Assembly: GCA_040880305.1 (NCBI GenBank)
Contig: JBBDIP010000049.1
Location: forward strand, 17,128-81,127
DNA length: 64,000 nt
Direction: 5' to 3'
Source of the DNA: JBBDIP01 sp040880305
GTDB lineage: Bacteria > Bacillota > Sulfobacillia > Fermentithermobacillales > Fermentithermobacillaceae
Shown: piece after piece, positions 8,393-17,032 of the stretch
Layout of the letters: each line of letters starts with the position of its first letter
Numbering within the stretch: position 1 is the first letter of the stretch
Made by a program: the position numbers and the translations under genes
The notes under the pieces: model-generated
The model's database searches: none
Told to the model about the DNA's origin: nothing
The model's input: only the letters and a program-made list of their open reading frames with translations

Positions 8393-9580
8393 CTACCTGC
8401 CCAACGTGAACGCTCGCAGGTACCGTGCCGCGTAATCGAGGAAGCTGGCGCGCTCGACCGCATCCCTTGCGACCAGCGGGATTTCCCCCACTTTCTCGCC
8501 GTCCACTTCTATCTTGACGGTGCCCAGCACTGCGCTTTTCTTGACCGGGGCGACTACCTCAAGCAGGGCGATGGAACGCCGGACCTCACCCTTCTGACCC
8601 TTGTTCAGGGTGACTGCGAACGGCGCCTCGGGTACCAGGATGAGTGTGTCTTCTTGCCCTTTGAGGACCCGCGCCTCGGCGATGGATTCTCCCTCCTTGA
8701 GGATTGGAAGCGATCTGAAGTTTGCAAAGCACCAGTCCAAGAGCCTCCAAGCGTCATTTTGGCGCTGGTCGGGAGTCTCCGCCCCCATGAGGGCGATTAG
8801 GAACCTGGACCCATCCCTCTGGGCGGTAGCCGACAGACAGTAGAGGGACTTGCTGGTCATCCCGGTCTTAAGGCCGTCGGCCCCCGGGTACAGGTAGACC
8901 AGCTTGTTGAAGTTTGTGAGCATGTTCTTGCCGCCCCTGAACTCCTGCTGGTAGATCTTGGTGTACTCCAGGAGGTGGGGCACGGTGACGGCGTGGCGGG
9001 ACAGGACCGCGAGGTCCATCGCGGTGGTCAGATGTCCGTCCGCGTCCAACCCGTGAGGGTTCTCGTAATGGGTGTCGTTCATGCCCAATTCCTTGGCCCT
9101 CTGGTTCATCCTGGCGACAAAACCTTCCTCGGTGCCGTCCAGGAACTCGGCCACCACCACGGCTGCGTCGTTGGCCGACGCCACGGCGACCGCGCAAATC
9201 CACTGGTCAAGGGGCATGCTCTCGCCGGGCTCGGCCCACACTTCGGTCCCGCCCAGCTCCCAGGCGTTTTCGCTGCACACGGCCTCATCGGTGAGTTTGA
9301 CCTTGCCCGCCGCCACGTCCTCGAGCGCCAGGACCAGGGTCATTATCTTGGTTACGCTGGCCGGGTTCCTCTTCACTTGGGAGTCCTTTTCGAACAGCAC
9401 TTTGCCCGAGACAGCGTCCATGACCACGCACGACGGGGTATCCACCTTGGGAGCCGGTATCTGGACTGATGAGGGAGCGGGCGCCGCCAACGCGCTTGCT
9501 CCCGGGATGACCCCCACTATTAAGGATAGGACCAGCGGAAGCAAAATGAGGAATCGTCTGTGTCGGCTGGGTAAATGCAT
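8393..9580 (-). CDS. dacF: D-alanyl-D-alanine carboxypeptidase (DacF-type)
   Basis: 395 aa penicillin-binding protein of the S11 family that trims peptidoglycan side chains. It has a signal peptide (hydrophobic residues about 10-30, ending ASALA), SxxK in NPASVTKIMT, SxN in VASANDAAVV and KTG in GLKTGMTSKS, then the C-terminal PBP5-like domain. The start has GGAGG 9-10 bases upstream. In Bacillus dacF is the first gene of the dacF-spoIIA transcript, and the same order is kept here. Confidence 0.95.
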   Translation of the reverse strand: MHLPSRHRRFLILLPLVLSLIVGVIPGASALAAPAPSSVQIPAPKVDTPSCVVMDAVSGKVLFEKDSQVKRNPASVTKIMTLVLALEDVAAGKVKLTDEAVCSENAWELGGTEVWAEPGESMPLDQWICAVAVASANDAAVVVAEFLDGTEEGFVARMNQRAKELGMNDTHYENPHGLDADGHLTTAMDLAVLSRHAVTVPHLLEYTKIYQQEFRGGKNMLTNFNKLVYLYPGADGLKTGMTSKSLYCLSATAQRDGSRFLIALMGAETPDQRQNDAWRLLDWCFANFRSLPILKEGESIAEARVLKGQEDTLILVPEAPFAVTLNKGQKGEVRRSIALLEVVAPVKKSAVLGTVKIEVDGEKVGEIPLVARDAVERASFLDYAARYLRAFTLGR

Positions 9581-9615
9581 TTTCGCGCGCCTCCAAGTTT
9601 TGATATCCTTGTCTT

Positions 9616-10548
9616 ATGATTTCCCTCTTGTACGTCCTTATAGGCGCAACCCTCGGCTTCTGGCGTCCTTCAGTCCTTCGGCGCTTCGAGTGCCTTTCAT
9701 CGCGCGCGCTAGACATCCTTTTGCTCGCCCTACTCTTCTTCACGTCAACAACTTTTGGGCTCGATGGCGAGGTCAGGGGGTCTTTGGGGAGGCTCGGGGC
9801 CGCTTCGCTGGTGACAGCCGTGCTGGTGGTCGCGGCATCGGCGGCCGCAGGCTGGCTCTGGGGCAGACGATTTGCCACCGCGGCGGATAGTAGCGCCGCG
9901 CCCGTCGCTGCGGCCTCGTCGACGCAGGCCAAGACTATGTCGGCTTTGGTCGGATCTTCAGCCATCGCGGGGTGGCTGCTCGGATGGCTGCTGGGGTGGC
10001 TGACACAGGCGCCGGGCGCCGCCGCTTTGACCGGAGCGATGTCCGGTCTGTGTCTTAATGGACTCTTGCTAGTCATTGGGTACGACCTGGGCAAAGTGAG
10101 GATCTGGCGGAGGATATTGGAATACGGGGCCGTGTCGCTGACCCTTCCTCTGTCGGTGGGCCTCGCGAGTCTCGCGGGGGCGGCGGTTGCGGCGGCGCTG
10201 GTGAGAGTACCACTAGGGCGCGCCCTCTGTGCCGGCTCGGGCTTTGGATGGTACTCAATGGCAGGGGCAGTGGCGTTGGAGGAGGCGGGAGCTGAGATAG
10301 GGGCCTATGTGTTCCTTTCAAACCTCTTGCGGGAACTCATCACGATCCTCGCGGCGCCCTTCCTTTCGGGCCGCGTCCCCCCCGTCGTAGGAGCTGCCAT
10401 GGGCGGGGCTACGTCCATGGACTCGACCCTCCCGGCAATAACGCGATCGTTCGGTCCCATGGGGGCGGTGTGGGGGCTGATAACAGGAACAGGACTCTCT
10501 CTTGTGAGCCCGTTCCTGCTAAACCTATTCTTGAGACTGCCTCTGTAG
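9616..10548 (+). CDS. lysO: LysO family transporter (DUF340)
   Basis: 310 aa membrane protein with about 8-9 hydrophobic segments. The start (MISLLYVLIGATLGFWR), the LLALLFFTSTTFGLDGEV region and the second half GFGWYSMAGAVALEEAGAEI plus FLSNLLRELITILAAPFLSG match the lysine-exporter LysO family. It is divergent from dacF with only 35 bp between starts and convergent with xerD. There is no obvious Shine-Dalgarno; a TATCCT hexamer lies about 9 bp before the ATG, so a very short or absent leader is possible. Substrate lysine is inferred from the family. Confidence 0.85.
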   Translation: MISLLYVLIGATLGFWRPSVLRRFECLSSRALDILLLALLFFTSTTFGLDGEVRGSLGRLGAASLVTAVLVVAASAAAGWLWGRRFATAADSSAAPVAAASSTQAKTMSALVGSSAIAGWLLGWLLGWLTQAPGAAALTGAMSGLCLNGLLLVIGYDLGKVRIWRRILEYGAVSLTLPLSVGLASLAGAAVAAALVRVPLGRALCAGSGFGWYSMAGAVALEEAGAEIGAYVFLSNLLRELITILAAPFLSGRVPPVVGAAMGGATSMDSTLPAITRSFGPMGAVWGLITGTGLSLVSPFLLNLFLRLPL

Positions 10549-10563
10549 CGTAACCTGAGCGCT

Positions 10564-11457
10564 CTACGCTCTCGGATGGCTCTTCGCGTAGACGTCCTTC
10601 AGCCGGTCCTTGGTGACATGTGTATAGATCTGAGTCGTCGAGATGTCGGCGTGCCCCAACATCTCCTGGACCGCGCGGATGTCAGCGCCGTTCTCAAGAA
10701 GGTGGGTCGCAAACGAGTGCCGGATCGTGTGAGGCGTGATCTCCTTGCGGATCTGAGCCAGGGCAGCGTACTTTTTGACGATCTTCCAGAAGCCCTGGCG
10801 GGTTAGCCTTTTCCCGTGGTGGTTCACGAACACCGCTTTTTCTTTGGGATCGGCGATCACTTTTTGCCGAGCGCTGTCGAGGAACGAGCGTAGCGCCCCT
10901 ATTGCCATCTCGCCCATGGGTACCACCCGCTCCTTGGACCCTTTGCCCATGCAGCGGATGAAGCCCTCCCGGAGGTCGACATCGGATACATTGAGGTTCA
11001 CCAGTTCCGAGACGCGGATCCCGGTGGCATAAAGCAGTTCGAGCATGGCTTTGTCTCTCTTGCCGACCGGGTTCTGGATATCGGGCTGGGCGAGCAGGCG
11101 CTCGACCTCCTCCACGGTAAGCACCTTGGGGAGCTTGCGCTCCAGTTTGGGCGATGAGAGGTCATCGGTCGGGTCCTGGGCGACGTAGTTCTCCTTGAGA
11201 AGGAACTGGTAGAACGCCTTTAACGCGGCCAGACGGCGGGCGATGGTGGCGGTCGCCTTTCCCTGCTTTCGCAAGTACATTAGGTAAGCCACTATGGTGG
11301 ACTGAGAGGCGTTGGCGAGAGAAGGCACTGCGGCTGAGTCTCCGGTCAAAAAGCCGTAGTACTGCTTTAGGTCCCGGCTATAGGACTCCAGGGTGTTATC
11401 GGCGAGTCCCCTCTCGTGGCCAAGGTAGTCTATGAACTCCTGTATGAGACTCTCCAC
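10564..11457 (-). CDS. xerD: Site-specific tyrosine recombinase XerD
   Basis: 297 aa tyrosine recombinase for chromosome dimer resolution. The N-terminal SAM-like domain has ESLIQEFIDYLGHERGLADN. The catalytic domain has LLYATGIRVSELVNL (first Arg), then HTIRHSFATHLLENGADIRA (His-x-x-Arg), then GHADISTTQIYTHV (final His and Tyr). The start is set at the GTG 11457 because a GGGGGGAGG Shine-Dalgarno lies 9 bp upstream and family proteins begin there. A longer reading from TTG 11484 would add 9 residues that include the ribosome-binding site. Convergent with lysO. Confidence 0.95.
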   Translation of the reverse strand: MESLIQEFIDYLGHERGLADNTLESYSRDLKQYYGFLTGDSAAVPSLANASQSTIVAYLMYLRKQGKATATIARRLAALKAFYQFLLKENYVAQDPTDDLSSPKLERKLPKVLTVEEVERLLAQPDIQNPVGKRDKAMLELLYATGIRVSELVNLNVSDVDLREGFIRCMGKGSKERVVPMGEMAIGALRSFLDSARQKVIADPKEKAVFVNHHGKRLTRQGFWKIVKKYAALAQIRKEITPHTIRHSFATHLLENGADIRAVQEMLGHADISTTQIYTHVTKDRLKDVYAKSHPRA

Positions 11458-11624
11458 GACCACCATCCTCCCCCCCACCTTCAAAGAAAATCCATTTTGC
11501 TTCTCTATGTTTCCCTACAAGCGGCGAAATATCCTACCGCAAGAAATGTCTTCCTAGAAGTCTTATGTTAGGTGCTGGGGATCTATACACGTTGGGAGGA
11601 AACGATTGGCACTTTGTGGGACGA

Positions 11625-11650
11625 GAGAGGGGCCCTTGAGGACCCCTCTC
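11625..11650 (-). terminator. Stem-loop after alanine dehydrogenase
   Basis: Perfect 8-bp inverted repeat (GAGAGGGG / CCCCTCTC, 11625-11632 and 11643-11650) with a 10-nt loop, about 30 bp past the ald stop. There is no good T-run on the minus side and only GTTT on the plus side. It is therefore a weak terminator or a transcript-end hairpin. Confidence 0.45.
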
Positions 11651-11682
11651 GTTTCATGTCAGGAAAGAGTGAGGCACTCTCC

Positions 11683-12801
11683 TCACGCCAGGATCTTCTC
11701 CAGCGGGGTGTACGGCAAATTGTGCGCCTGAGAAACCGCCTGGTAGGTGACCTGACCCTCGGTAACGTTTACGCCCTTGGCCAAAGCCGCGTTCGCTTTC
11801 ACCGCGCCCTTGAAGCCCTTGTTGGCCAGAAGTAGAGCGTAAGGCAGAGTCGCGTTGGTCAGAGCCAGAGTCGAGGTCCTGGGAACGGCTCCCGGTATGT
11901 TCGGCACTGAGTAGTGGACCACGCCGTACTTGGTGAACGTGGGGTCCGAGTGGGTGGTCGTATGGTCCATGGTCTCGATGCATCCGCCCTGGTCGATGGC
12001 GACGTCGACGATGACCGAGCCGGGCATCATGTTTTGGACCATCGCCTCGGTCACCAGTTTTGGCGCCTTTGCTCCAGGGATTAGAACAGCTCCCACGGTC
12101 AGGTCAGCGGTCTTCACAGCATCAGCGATGTTGAGCGAGTTGGACGCCAGCGTCTGTACGCGGGCTCCAAAGATGTCGTCGAGGTAACGCAGCCTGTCGA
12201 GGTTAAGGTCGATTATGGTAACCTTGGCTCCCAGGCCAACAGCCATCTTGGCGGCGTTGGTCCCAACTACTCCGCCTCCGACGATGACCACTTCGCAAGC
12301 CGGCACTCCCGGCACTCCACCGAGGAGGACTCCCCTGCCGCCGTGCCTCTTTTCAAGGAAGTGGACTCCAACCTGAATTGCCATCCTGCCGGCGATCTCG
12401 CTCATGGGCGTAAGAAGCGGCAGGCTCCGGTTGGGTAGTTCCACTGTCTCATAAGCCACAGCGTCGACGCACTTGTCAATGAGCACCTTGGTGAGCTCGG
12501 GGTCGGGCGCGAGGTGGAAGTATGTGAAAACCAGAAGACCTTTTCTCATGTAGGGGAACTCAGAATGGAGCGGCTCCTTGACCTTAATGATCATGTCAAC
12601 CGTTCCCCAGACTGATGCGGCGTCGGGAAGCATCTTAACTCCCGAAGCAGCGTAGGCTGCGTCTTTAAAACCGCTGCCAACTCCCGCGCCCTTCTCCACG
12701 AAAACCTGGTGCCCTGCGCTGACTAGCGCCTGCGCGCCGGCCGGCGTGAGCGAAACCCGGTTCTCGTCAGGCTTTATCTCTCTCGGTACTCCGACTTTCA
12801 A
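11683..12801 (-). CDS. ald: Alanine dehydrogenase
   Basis: 372 aa NAD-dependent enzyme interconverting L-alanine and pyruvate plus ammonia. The N-terminal MKVGVPREIKPDENRVSLTP and the Rossmann segment VVIVGGGVVGTNAAKMAVGL are diagnostic, and the catalytic His is probably in ALTNATLPYA-adjacent conserved regions. The start is a TTG with GGGG 8 bp upstream. It is flanked by 199 bp and 119 bp spacers, so likely a single-gene unit. Alanine is a common germinant and fermentation substrate in spore formers. Confidence 0.96.
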   Translation of the reverse strand: MKVGVPREIKPDENRVSLTPAGAQALVSAGHQVFVEKGAGVGSGFKDAAYAASGVKMLPDAASVWGTVDMIIKVKEPLHSEFPYMRKGLLVFTYFHLAPDPELTKVLIDKCVDAVAYETVELPNRSLPLLTPMSEIAGRMAIQVGVHFLEKRHGGRGVLLGGVPGVPACEVVIVGGGVVGTNAAKMAVGLGAKVTIIDLNLDRLRYLDDIFGARVQTLASNSLNIADAVKTADLTVGAVLIPGAKAPKLVTEAMVQNMMPGSVIVDVAIDQGGCIETMDHTTTHSDPTFTKYGVVHYSVPNIPGAVPRTSTLALTNATLPYALLLANKGFKGAVKANAALAKGVNVTEGQVTYQAVSQAHNLPYTPLEKILA

Positions 12802-12920
12802 ACCCTCATCCCCTTTACAGTTCTAAGCAAACCATAACCGTAGTCAAGATCAACCAGAAGATTCTACACTTGTCCAATAGATCCTTCTAGCGCAAATCGA
12901 AGGAGGAGAGCCGAGGAAGC

Positions 12921-13514
12921 TCAGAACCCGGTCGTTCGGGCGAGCAGGAGCGGCGAGATGTAGGCCTCAACCAGCGAAGACACTACCAAACCGAGGGATA
13001 CCAGGGCAAACCTCCAGGAGTAGCCCGCGGCCATTTTCCAGAGCCCTCCGTAGGTCCAAGGACGGTCCCTCACCAGGGCAAGGGAAAACGACACGGACAG
13101 GGCGGACAAAACCAGGACCGCCGGCACCGCGAAGAGGTTGTGGGGGAGCATCCCGCAGAGGAAAACGGCTACCCCGCCGGTAGAGACCTCTTTCACGACG
13201 AATGCGGACCCGAACCCGACGGCAAATCCACGGGCCAGGAGCAGAAGGCACGTGAGGGGCGTACCGATCACCGCAAGGCCAAAACCCCAGAGCAGCACCG
13301 CGGTCTTGGCGTTTTGGGCAATCGACAGTCTGAAAATGGCGCTCGAGGAGAGCCCGGGGTTCTCCAGGCCGCGCATGAATACCTCAAGGTAGGAGACAAG
13401 CTCGGCCTTTTCGTCGGGCGAGAGAACGCGAAGGCCCAGGATTCCCATGGAGAGGCCCGCGACGAAAAGGACCAGGCACAAGATGAAAGGCGACAGGTTC
13501 TGGACCTTGCGCAC
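12921..13514 (-). CDS. spoIIM: Stage II sporulation protein M
   Basis: 197 aa with about five membrane helices. Signature segments are RGLENPGLSSSAIFRLSIAQ near residue 50 and LPHNLFAVPAVLVLSALSVS near residue 125. SpoIIM is part of the SpoIID-SpoIIM-SpoIIP peptidoglycan-remodelling complex that drives engulfment. The start is GTG with GGGGGGG upstream; that run can pair with a C-run farther up the leader. Same strand as the Kor operon and the unknown gene before it. Confidence 0.93.
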   Translation of the reverse strand: MRKVQNLSPFILCLVLFVAGLSMGILGLRVLSPDEKAELVSYLEVFMRGLENPGLSSSAIFRLSIAQNAKTAVLLWGFGLAVIGTPLTCLLLLARGFAVGFGSAFVVKEVSTGGVAVFLCGMLPHNLFAVPAVLVLSALSVSFSLALVRDRPWTYGGLWKMAAGYSWRFALVSLGLVVSSLVEAYISPLLLARTTGF

Positions 13515-13522
13515 AGCGTTTG

Positions 13523-13566
13523 CCCCCCCGGTCTTCGCATGACCAAGACAAACCTATGAGGGGGGC
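13523..13566 (-). promoter_or_regulatory. Leader hairpin that can cover the spoIIM ribosome-binding site
   Basis: The G-run forming the spoIIM Shine-Dalgarno (complement of 13523-13529) can pair with a six-base C-run (complement of 13560-13565). An inner 5-bp stem, GTCTT/AAGAC, spans 13531-13549. Seen in sequence; function as a translational block is inference. Confidence 0.35.
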
Positions 13567-13586
13567 CGGAGGAACATGCCAGCGCT

Positions 13587-14408
13587 TTACCGGACCGGCG
13601 GGCGGTCGGGGACATCCTCCTCGAGGGGCAGGGCCGGCTTTTCAGGCTCGGTTACTGTGGGATTGACCGGCGAACCGGCGGGAAGAGGCGGCGGAACTCT
13701 CTGTGCAGGCCCATCGTCTGCGGGCTTCGTAGTGCCTTTTTGGGGGAGCACTTCCATCCTTCTGTTCATGGCGTCCATAGTCGCGCGCACGCAGGCCTCG
13801 CGCAGATCGCGCTTCACCAGGGCGCACCCAACCATCTGCTCCTGGTTCCGCCTGGGAGTCAAGAGGTCAAGGAGAACGGCGACGCTCCGGTACTGCCCGA
13901 TCTCGACGGTGGCGACGTCATCGACAAAAAACGCGTTTGGGGGCTCCAGGGTGAGGTTGCCTGCCAGGCAGGTAGCCCTGGCGACCCCCAACAGCGTCGA
14001 TACTTCGGTGGAATCAGATACGGCTTTGCCCACGTATGACGGGCTCTGGCCGTCGCCGGACCGGTCCAAAGTCACCACTATCTCGCTCTTGCCGGTTCTG
14101 GCGTCGGTCTTGACCTCAAGACCGGAGTAGCGAAGGCGACTTGACGGTTCGGGCATACCTGCCTGGATCTGGGCGATCGATACTTTGCGGCGGTCGACTG
14201 TGATGTCCCACTGCGCCTTCAGTGCGCTCTGGACGTCACGGACAATCTGCTTGGGGTTTCGCCCAAGCCCGGTGAGGATGTGGATCTCCTCAATGGCGCC
14301 CCAGTCGTTCACCACGACTCGGGCCTTCTGGATGCCTGGGAGGCAGACCAGAAGCGATTCGATATCTTTCACGCTCACCGTTCTCCGCTCGCTCACACAC
14401 AACCCCAC
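13587..14408 (-). CDS. Conserved protein of unknown function downstream of korC
   Basis: 273 aa, no recognised family. The N-terminal half has a repeated pattern: KDIESLLVCLPGIQKARVVV, EEIHILTGLGRNPKQIVRDV and WDITVDRRKVSIAQI. The second half has two short beta-rich copies around TCLAGNLTLEPPNAFFVDDV. The C-terminus (from about residue 225) is low-complexity, Pro/Glu rich. No membrane segment or cofactor motif. It follows korC by 14 bp, so it probably shares the ferredoxin oxidoreductase transcript. The exact start (14408 GTG or an internal GTG) is uncertain. Confidence 0.7.
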   Translation of the reverse strand: MGLCVSERRTVSVKDIESLLVCLPGIQKARVVVNDWGAIEEIHILTGLGRNPKQIVRDVQSALKAQWDITVDRRKVSIAQIQAGMPEPSSRLRYSGLEVKTDARTGKSEIVVTLDRSGDGQSPSYVGKAVSDSTEVSTLLGVARATCLAGNLTLEPPNAFFVDDVATVEIGQYRSVAVLLDLLTPRRNQEQMVGCALVKRDLREACVRATMDAMNRRMEVLPQKGTTKPADDGPAQRVPPPLPAGSPVNPTVTEPEKPALPLEEDVPDRPPVR

Positions 14409-14422
14409 CAGTCATAAGTCCT

Positions 14423-14962
14423 CTACTTCTTGACCAGTTCAAGCCCCCTGGCTAGAGCCCTTTGGTTCAGCGGCAGGAGGTCGTGGTGCCTTGCGCTAAT
14501 CACCTTGGGGAGTACCTTGTACACCGTCTCAAGGTTGACCGCACCCGTGGCTCCGAGAAGAGCCCCCAGGCAGACCATGTTAGCGACGCGGTCTGATCCC
14601 AGGGCCACAGCCTCATCGTTAGCCGGGATCTCGTAGACCGAGATATCCTCTCTGACATTCTCGGCATGGATGAGCGACGAGTTTACGATCAAGACTCCAC
14701 CGGGGACTACAGTCCTATGAAACTTCTCAAATGAAGGGAGATTCATGACCACCGCAGCCGTCGGCTCAACCACCACGGGCGAGGCTATGGCCTCGTCGGA
14801 TATGCAAATCGCGCAGTTGGCGGTGCCGCCCCGCATCTCGGGGCCGTACGACGGCAGCCATGAGACGGACTTGCCTTCTTCTTTGCCGGCGTAAGTGAGT
14901 AAGGTGCCTATGAGCATGATCCCTTGTCCGCCGAACCCCGCCATGACTATCTCGTGGTTCAT
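14423..14962 (-). CDS. korC: 2-oxoacid:ferredoxin oxidoreductase, gamma subunit
   Basis: 179 aa gamma subunit of a KorABCD/Vor-type enzyme. The opening HEIVMAGFGGQGIMLIGTLL and LPSYGPEMRGGTANCAICIS are diagnostic of the POR gamma fold. The start chosen is the ATG at 14962, overlapping korB by 4 bp. A longer open frame to 15073 lies within korB and is rejected. Gamma interacts with the CoA-binding side. It acts with korA, korB and korD immediately upstream. Confidence 0.95.
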   Translation of the reverse strand: MNHEIVMAGFGGQGIMLIGTLLTYAGKEEGKSVSWLPSYGPEMRGGTANCAICISDEAIASPVVVEPTAAVVMNLPSFEKFHRTVVPGGVLIVNSSLIHAENVREDISVYEIPANDEAVALGSDRVANMVCLGALLGATGAVNLETVYKVLPKVISARHHDLLPLNQRALARGLELVKK

Positions 14963-15708
14963 GCCACCGGCCCCTCCTCGTTCTTGAACTCTCCCAGGGG
15001 AAACTCGGGGATCATCTTCTCTTCCAGCCATTTGAGCGCCGCCTGGGGCGTCATCCCCCAGTTGGTGGAGCAAGTGGAAAGCAGTTCTACGAGCGAGAAC
15101 CCTTTACCTTCAACCTGGTTCCGGAACGCCTTCTTTATCGCCTGCTTGGCCTTTCCAATATGGGCCGCGTTGTGCAAGGAACAGCGGGCGATGTAGCGAG
15201 CGCCCTGTATCGTCGCCAGCATCTCGGAGACCTTAACAGGATAGCCCTGGAGCTTTGGATCGCGCCCAAAAGGCGACGTGGTGGTCTTCTGCCCGACCAG
15301 CGTGGTCGGGGCCATCTGTCCGCCTGTCATCCCGTAGATTGCGTTGTTTATGAAGATGACCGTGATGTTCTCGCCTCTCACGGCGGCATGCACTATCTCA
15401 GCCATGCCGATGGACGCAAGGTCGCCGTCGCCCTGGTAGGTGAACACGATGGATTCGGGCCTGACCCGCTTGACGCCGGTGGCGACCGCCGGAGCGCGCC
15501 CGTGTGCGGCCTGCTGGAAGTCGACGTCGAAATAGTTGTAGGCGAAGACCGAGCAGCCCACCGAAGCGACGCCGACCGTCCTGCCCTGGATGCCGAGTTC
15601 ATCAATTGTCTCGGCGACAAGGCGATGAGCGATGCCGTGACTGCAGCCGGGACAGTAGTGGGTGACCACGTTGTAGAGCGACTTGGGCCTCTGATAGACG
15701 ACGTTCAC
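14959..15708 (-). CDS. korB: 2-oxoacid:ferredoxin oxidoreductase, beta (TPP-binding) subunit
   Basis: 249 aa. TPP and cluster ligands are visible: YCPGCSHGIAHRL near the start (Cys-x-x-Cys) and the TPP motif GDGDLASIGMAEIVHAAVRG with NNAIYGMTGGQMAPTT. The chosen start is the GTG at 15708, which overlaps the korA stop (GTGA) and follows GGGAGGTG. The reaction is oxidative decarboxylation of a 2-oxoacid to acyl-CoA with reduction of ferredoxin. Context (Leu dehydrogenases, Ptb, Buk) points to branched-chain 2-oxoacids. Confidence 0.96.
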   Translation of the reverse strand: MNVVYQRPKSLYNVVTHYCPGCSHGIAHRLVAETIDELGIQGRTVGVASVGCSVFAYNYFDVDFQQAAHGRAPAVATGVKRVRPESIVFTYQGDGDLASIGMAEIVHAAVRGENITVIFINNAIYGMTGGQMAPTTLVGQKTTTSPFGRDPKLQGYPVKVSEMLATIQGARYIARCSLHNAAHIGKAKQAIKKAFRNQVEGKGFSLVELLSTCSTNWGMTPQAALKWLEEKMIPEFPLGEFKNEEGPVA

Positions 15709-16784
15709 GCCCCAACACCTCCCGCCATTATCTCGCGAAGGCGCTTCTCCACGTTGCGGGGATGCGGCACCGCGCCTCCAGTCCTCCCGTAGAAGTGCAC
15801 AGGCTTGCGGCCATTCACCGCGAGGCGCGCGTCCTCTACCATCTGGCCGGTGGACATCTCGACGCACAAGAAGCCCTTGGCGCGGTCGACGACCTGCTCA
15901 AAAGCCCAATCAGGGAACGGCCACAGGCTTACGGGCCTGACCAGGCCGACCTTGACGCCTTCTTTGCGCATCTTGTTGATCACCGCTTGGCAGATCCTGG
16001 CGACAGTGCCGTAAGCGACGAGGAACCATTCCGAATCGTCGCCGTAGAGGATCTCGGCCTTCTTCTCCGTCTTCTCGATCTCCCTATACTTGGCCTGAAT
16101 CCGCCAGTTGTGGGCGTCGAGCTCCTCCGGATCGAGCCAGATGGAGGTGACCACGTTCGACTCCCTGCCCTCGTTGCCCGTGGTAGCCCAGGGTTTGTCG
16201 GGCAGAGCAAGGCTGGACTGGCGGTCGGGGAAAGTAACCGGCTCCATCATCTGGCCGATCATGCCGTCTCCGAGGATCATCACCGGGTTCCGGAACTTGT
16301 CGGCCACGTCAAAGGCGTGGGCCATTAGGTCGCAGGACTCCTGGATAGTGGAGGGGCCGTAGACCACGAGACGGTAATCGCCGTGGCCGCCGCCCTTGGT
16401 CGCCTGGAAGTAGTCGGATTGTGACGGCTGGATCCCGCCCAGCCCAGGGCCACCCCTCTGCATGTTGATCATGACGCAGGGGAGTTGCGAACCCGCGATG
16501 TACGAGACCGCTTCTTGCATGAGGCTGATTCCCGGGCTGGAGGACGAGGTGAGCACGCGACCGCCCGCTCCCGCCGCGCCGTACACCATATTAATGGCCG
16601 CAACCTCGCTTTCGGCCTGAAGGAACACGCCGCCCTCGTCGGCAAGCCTGCGAGCCATGTACTCGGAGATCTCGTTCTGTGGGGTAATAGGATACCCAAA
16701 GTAGTACTTACATCCCGCGCGGATCGCGGCCTCCGCCAGGGCCTCATTGCCTTTCATAAGGATTGATTCCGCCAAAACCTTCAC
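15705..16784 (-). CDS. korA: 2-oxoacid:ferredoxin oxidoreductase, alpha subunit (VorB/KorA type)
   Basis: 359 aa. The N-terminal pyrimidine-binding domain has GCKYYFGYPITPQNEISEYM. Then come LQAESEVAAINMVYGAAGAG and SSSSPGISLMQEAVSYIAGS, and QRGGPGLGGIQPSQSDYFQA. Among POR-family alpha subunits this pattern is closest to those annotated VorB. It lies 7 bp downstream of the korD stop. Confidence 0.95.
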   Translation of the reverse strand: MKVLAESILMKGNEALAEAAIRAGCKYYFGYPITPQNEISEYMARRLADEGGVFLQAESEVAAINMVYGAAGAGGRVLTSSSSPGISLMQEAVSYIAGSQLPCVMINMQRGGPGLGGIQPSQSDYFQATKGGGHGDYRLVVYGPSTIQESCDLMAHAFDVADKFRNPVMILGDGMIGQMMEPVTFPDRQSSLALPDKPWATTGNEGRESNVVTSIWLDPEELDAHNWRIQAKYREIEKTEKKAEILYGDDSEWFLVAYGTVARICQAVINKMRKEGVKVGLVRPVSLWPFPDWAFEQVVDRAKGFLCVEMSTGQMVEDARLAVNGRKPVHFYGRTGGAVPHPRNVEKRLREIMAGGVGA

Positions 16785-16791
16785 CTCCTCG

Positions 16792-17007
16792 TTATGGCCG
16801 AAAAACGTCGATCACGGCGTCGGGACACATCCGGGCGCAGAGAGCGCAGCTGATGCACACCATCTGGTCCTCGTCGCTCACGTAGGCCGGGTGATACCCT
16901 TGCCGGTTGAGACTGCCCTTCATCTTGATGATCTTCTTGGGGCAGACTGCCGCGCAGAGCTCGCAGCTCTTGCAGAGGTCCTCCCGGAAAACCACTCTTT
17001 TGTCCAA
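16792..17007 (-). CDS. korD: Ferredoxin-type 4Fe-4S subunit of the 2-oxoacid oxidoreductase
   Basis: 71 aa with two CxxCxxCxxxCP motifs: CKSCELCAAVCP (residues about 12-23) and CISCALCARMCP (residues about 50-61). It is the delta subunit that carries electrons to soluble ferredoxin. The start is TTG with GGGGAGGGAG upstream. First of the four kor genes (D-A-B-C). Confidence 0.95.
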   Translation of the reverse strand: MDKRVVFREDLCKSCELCAAVCPKKIIKMKGSLNRQGYHPAYVSDEDQMVCISCALCARMCPDAVIDVFRP

Positions 17008-17032
17008 GCCTCTCCCTCCCCGTGTTCAGGAG

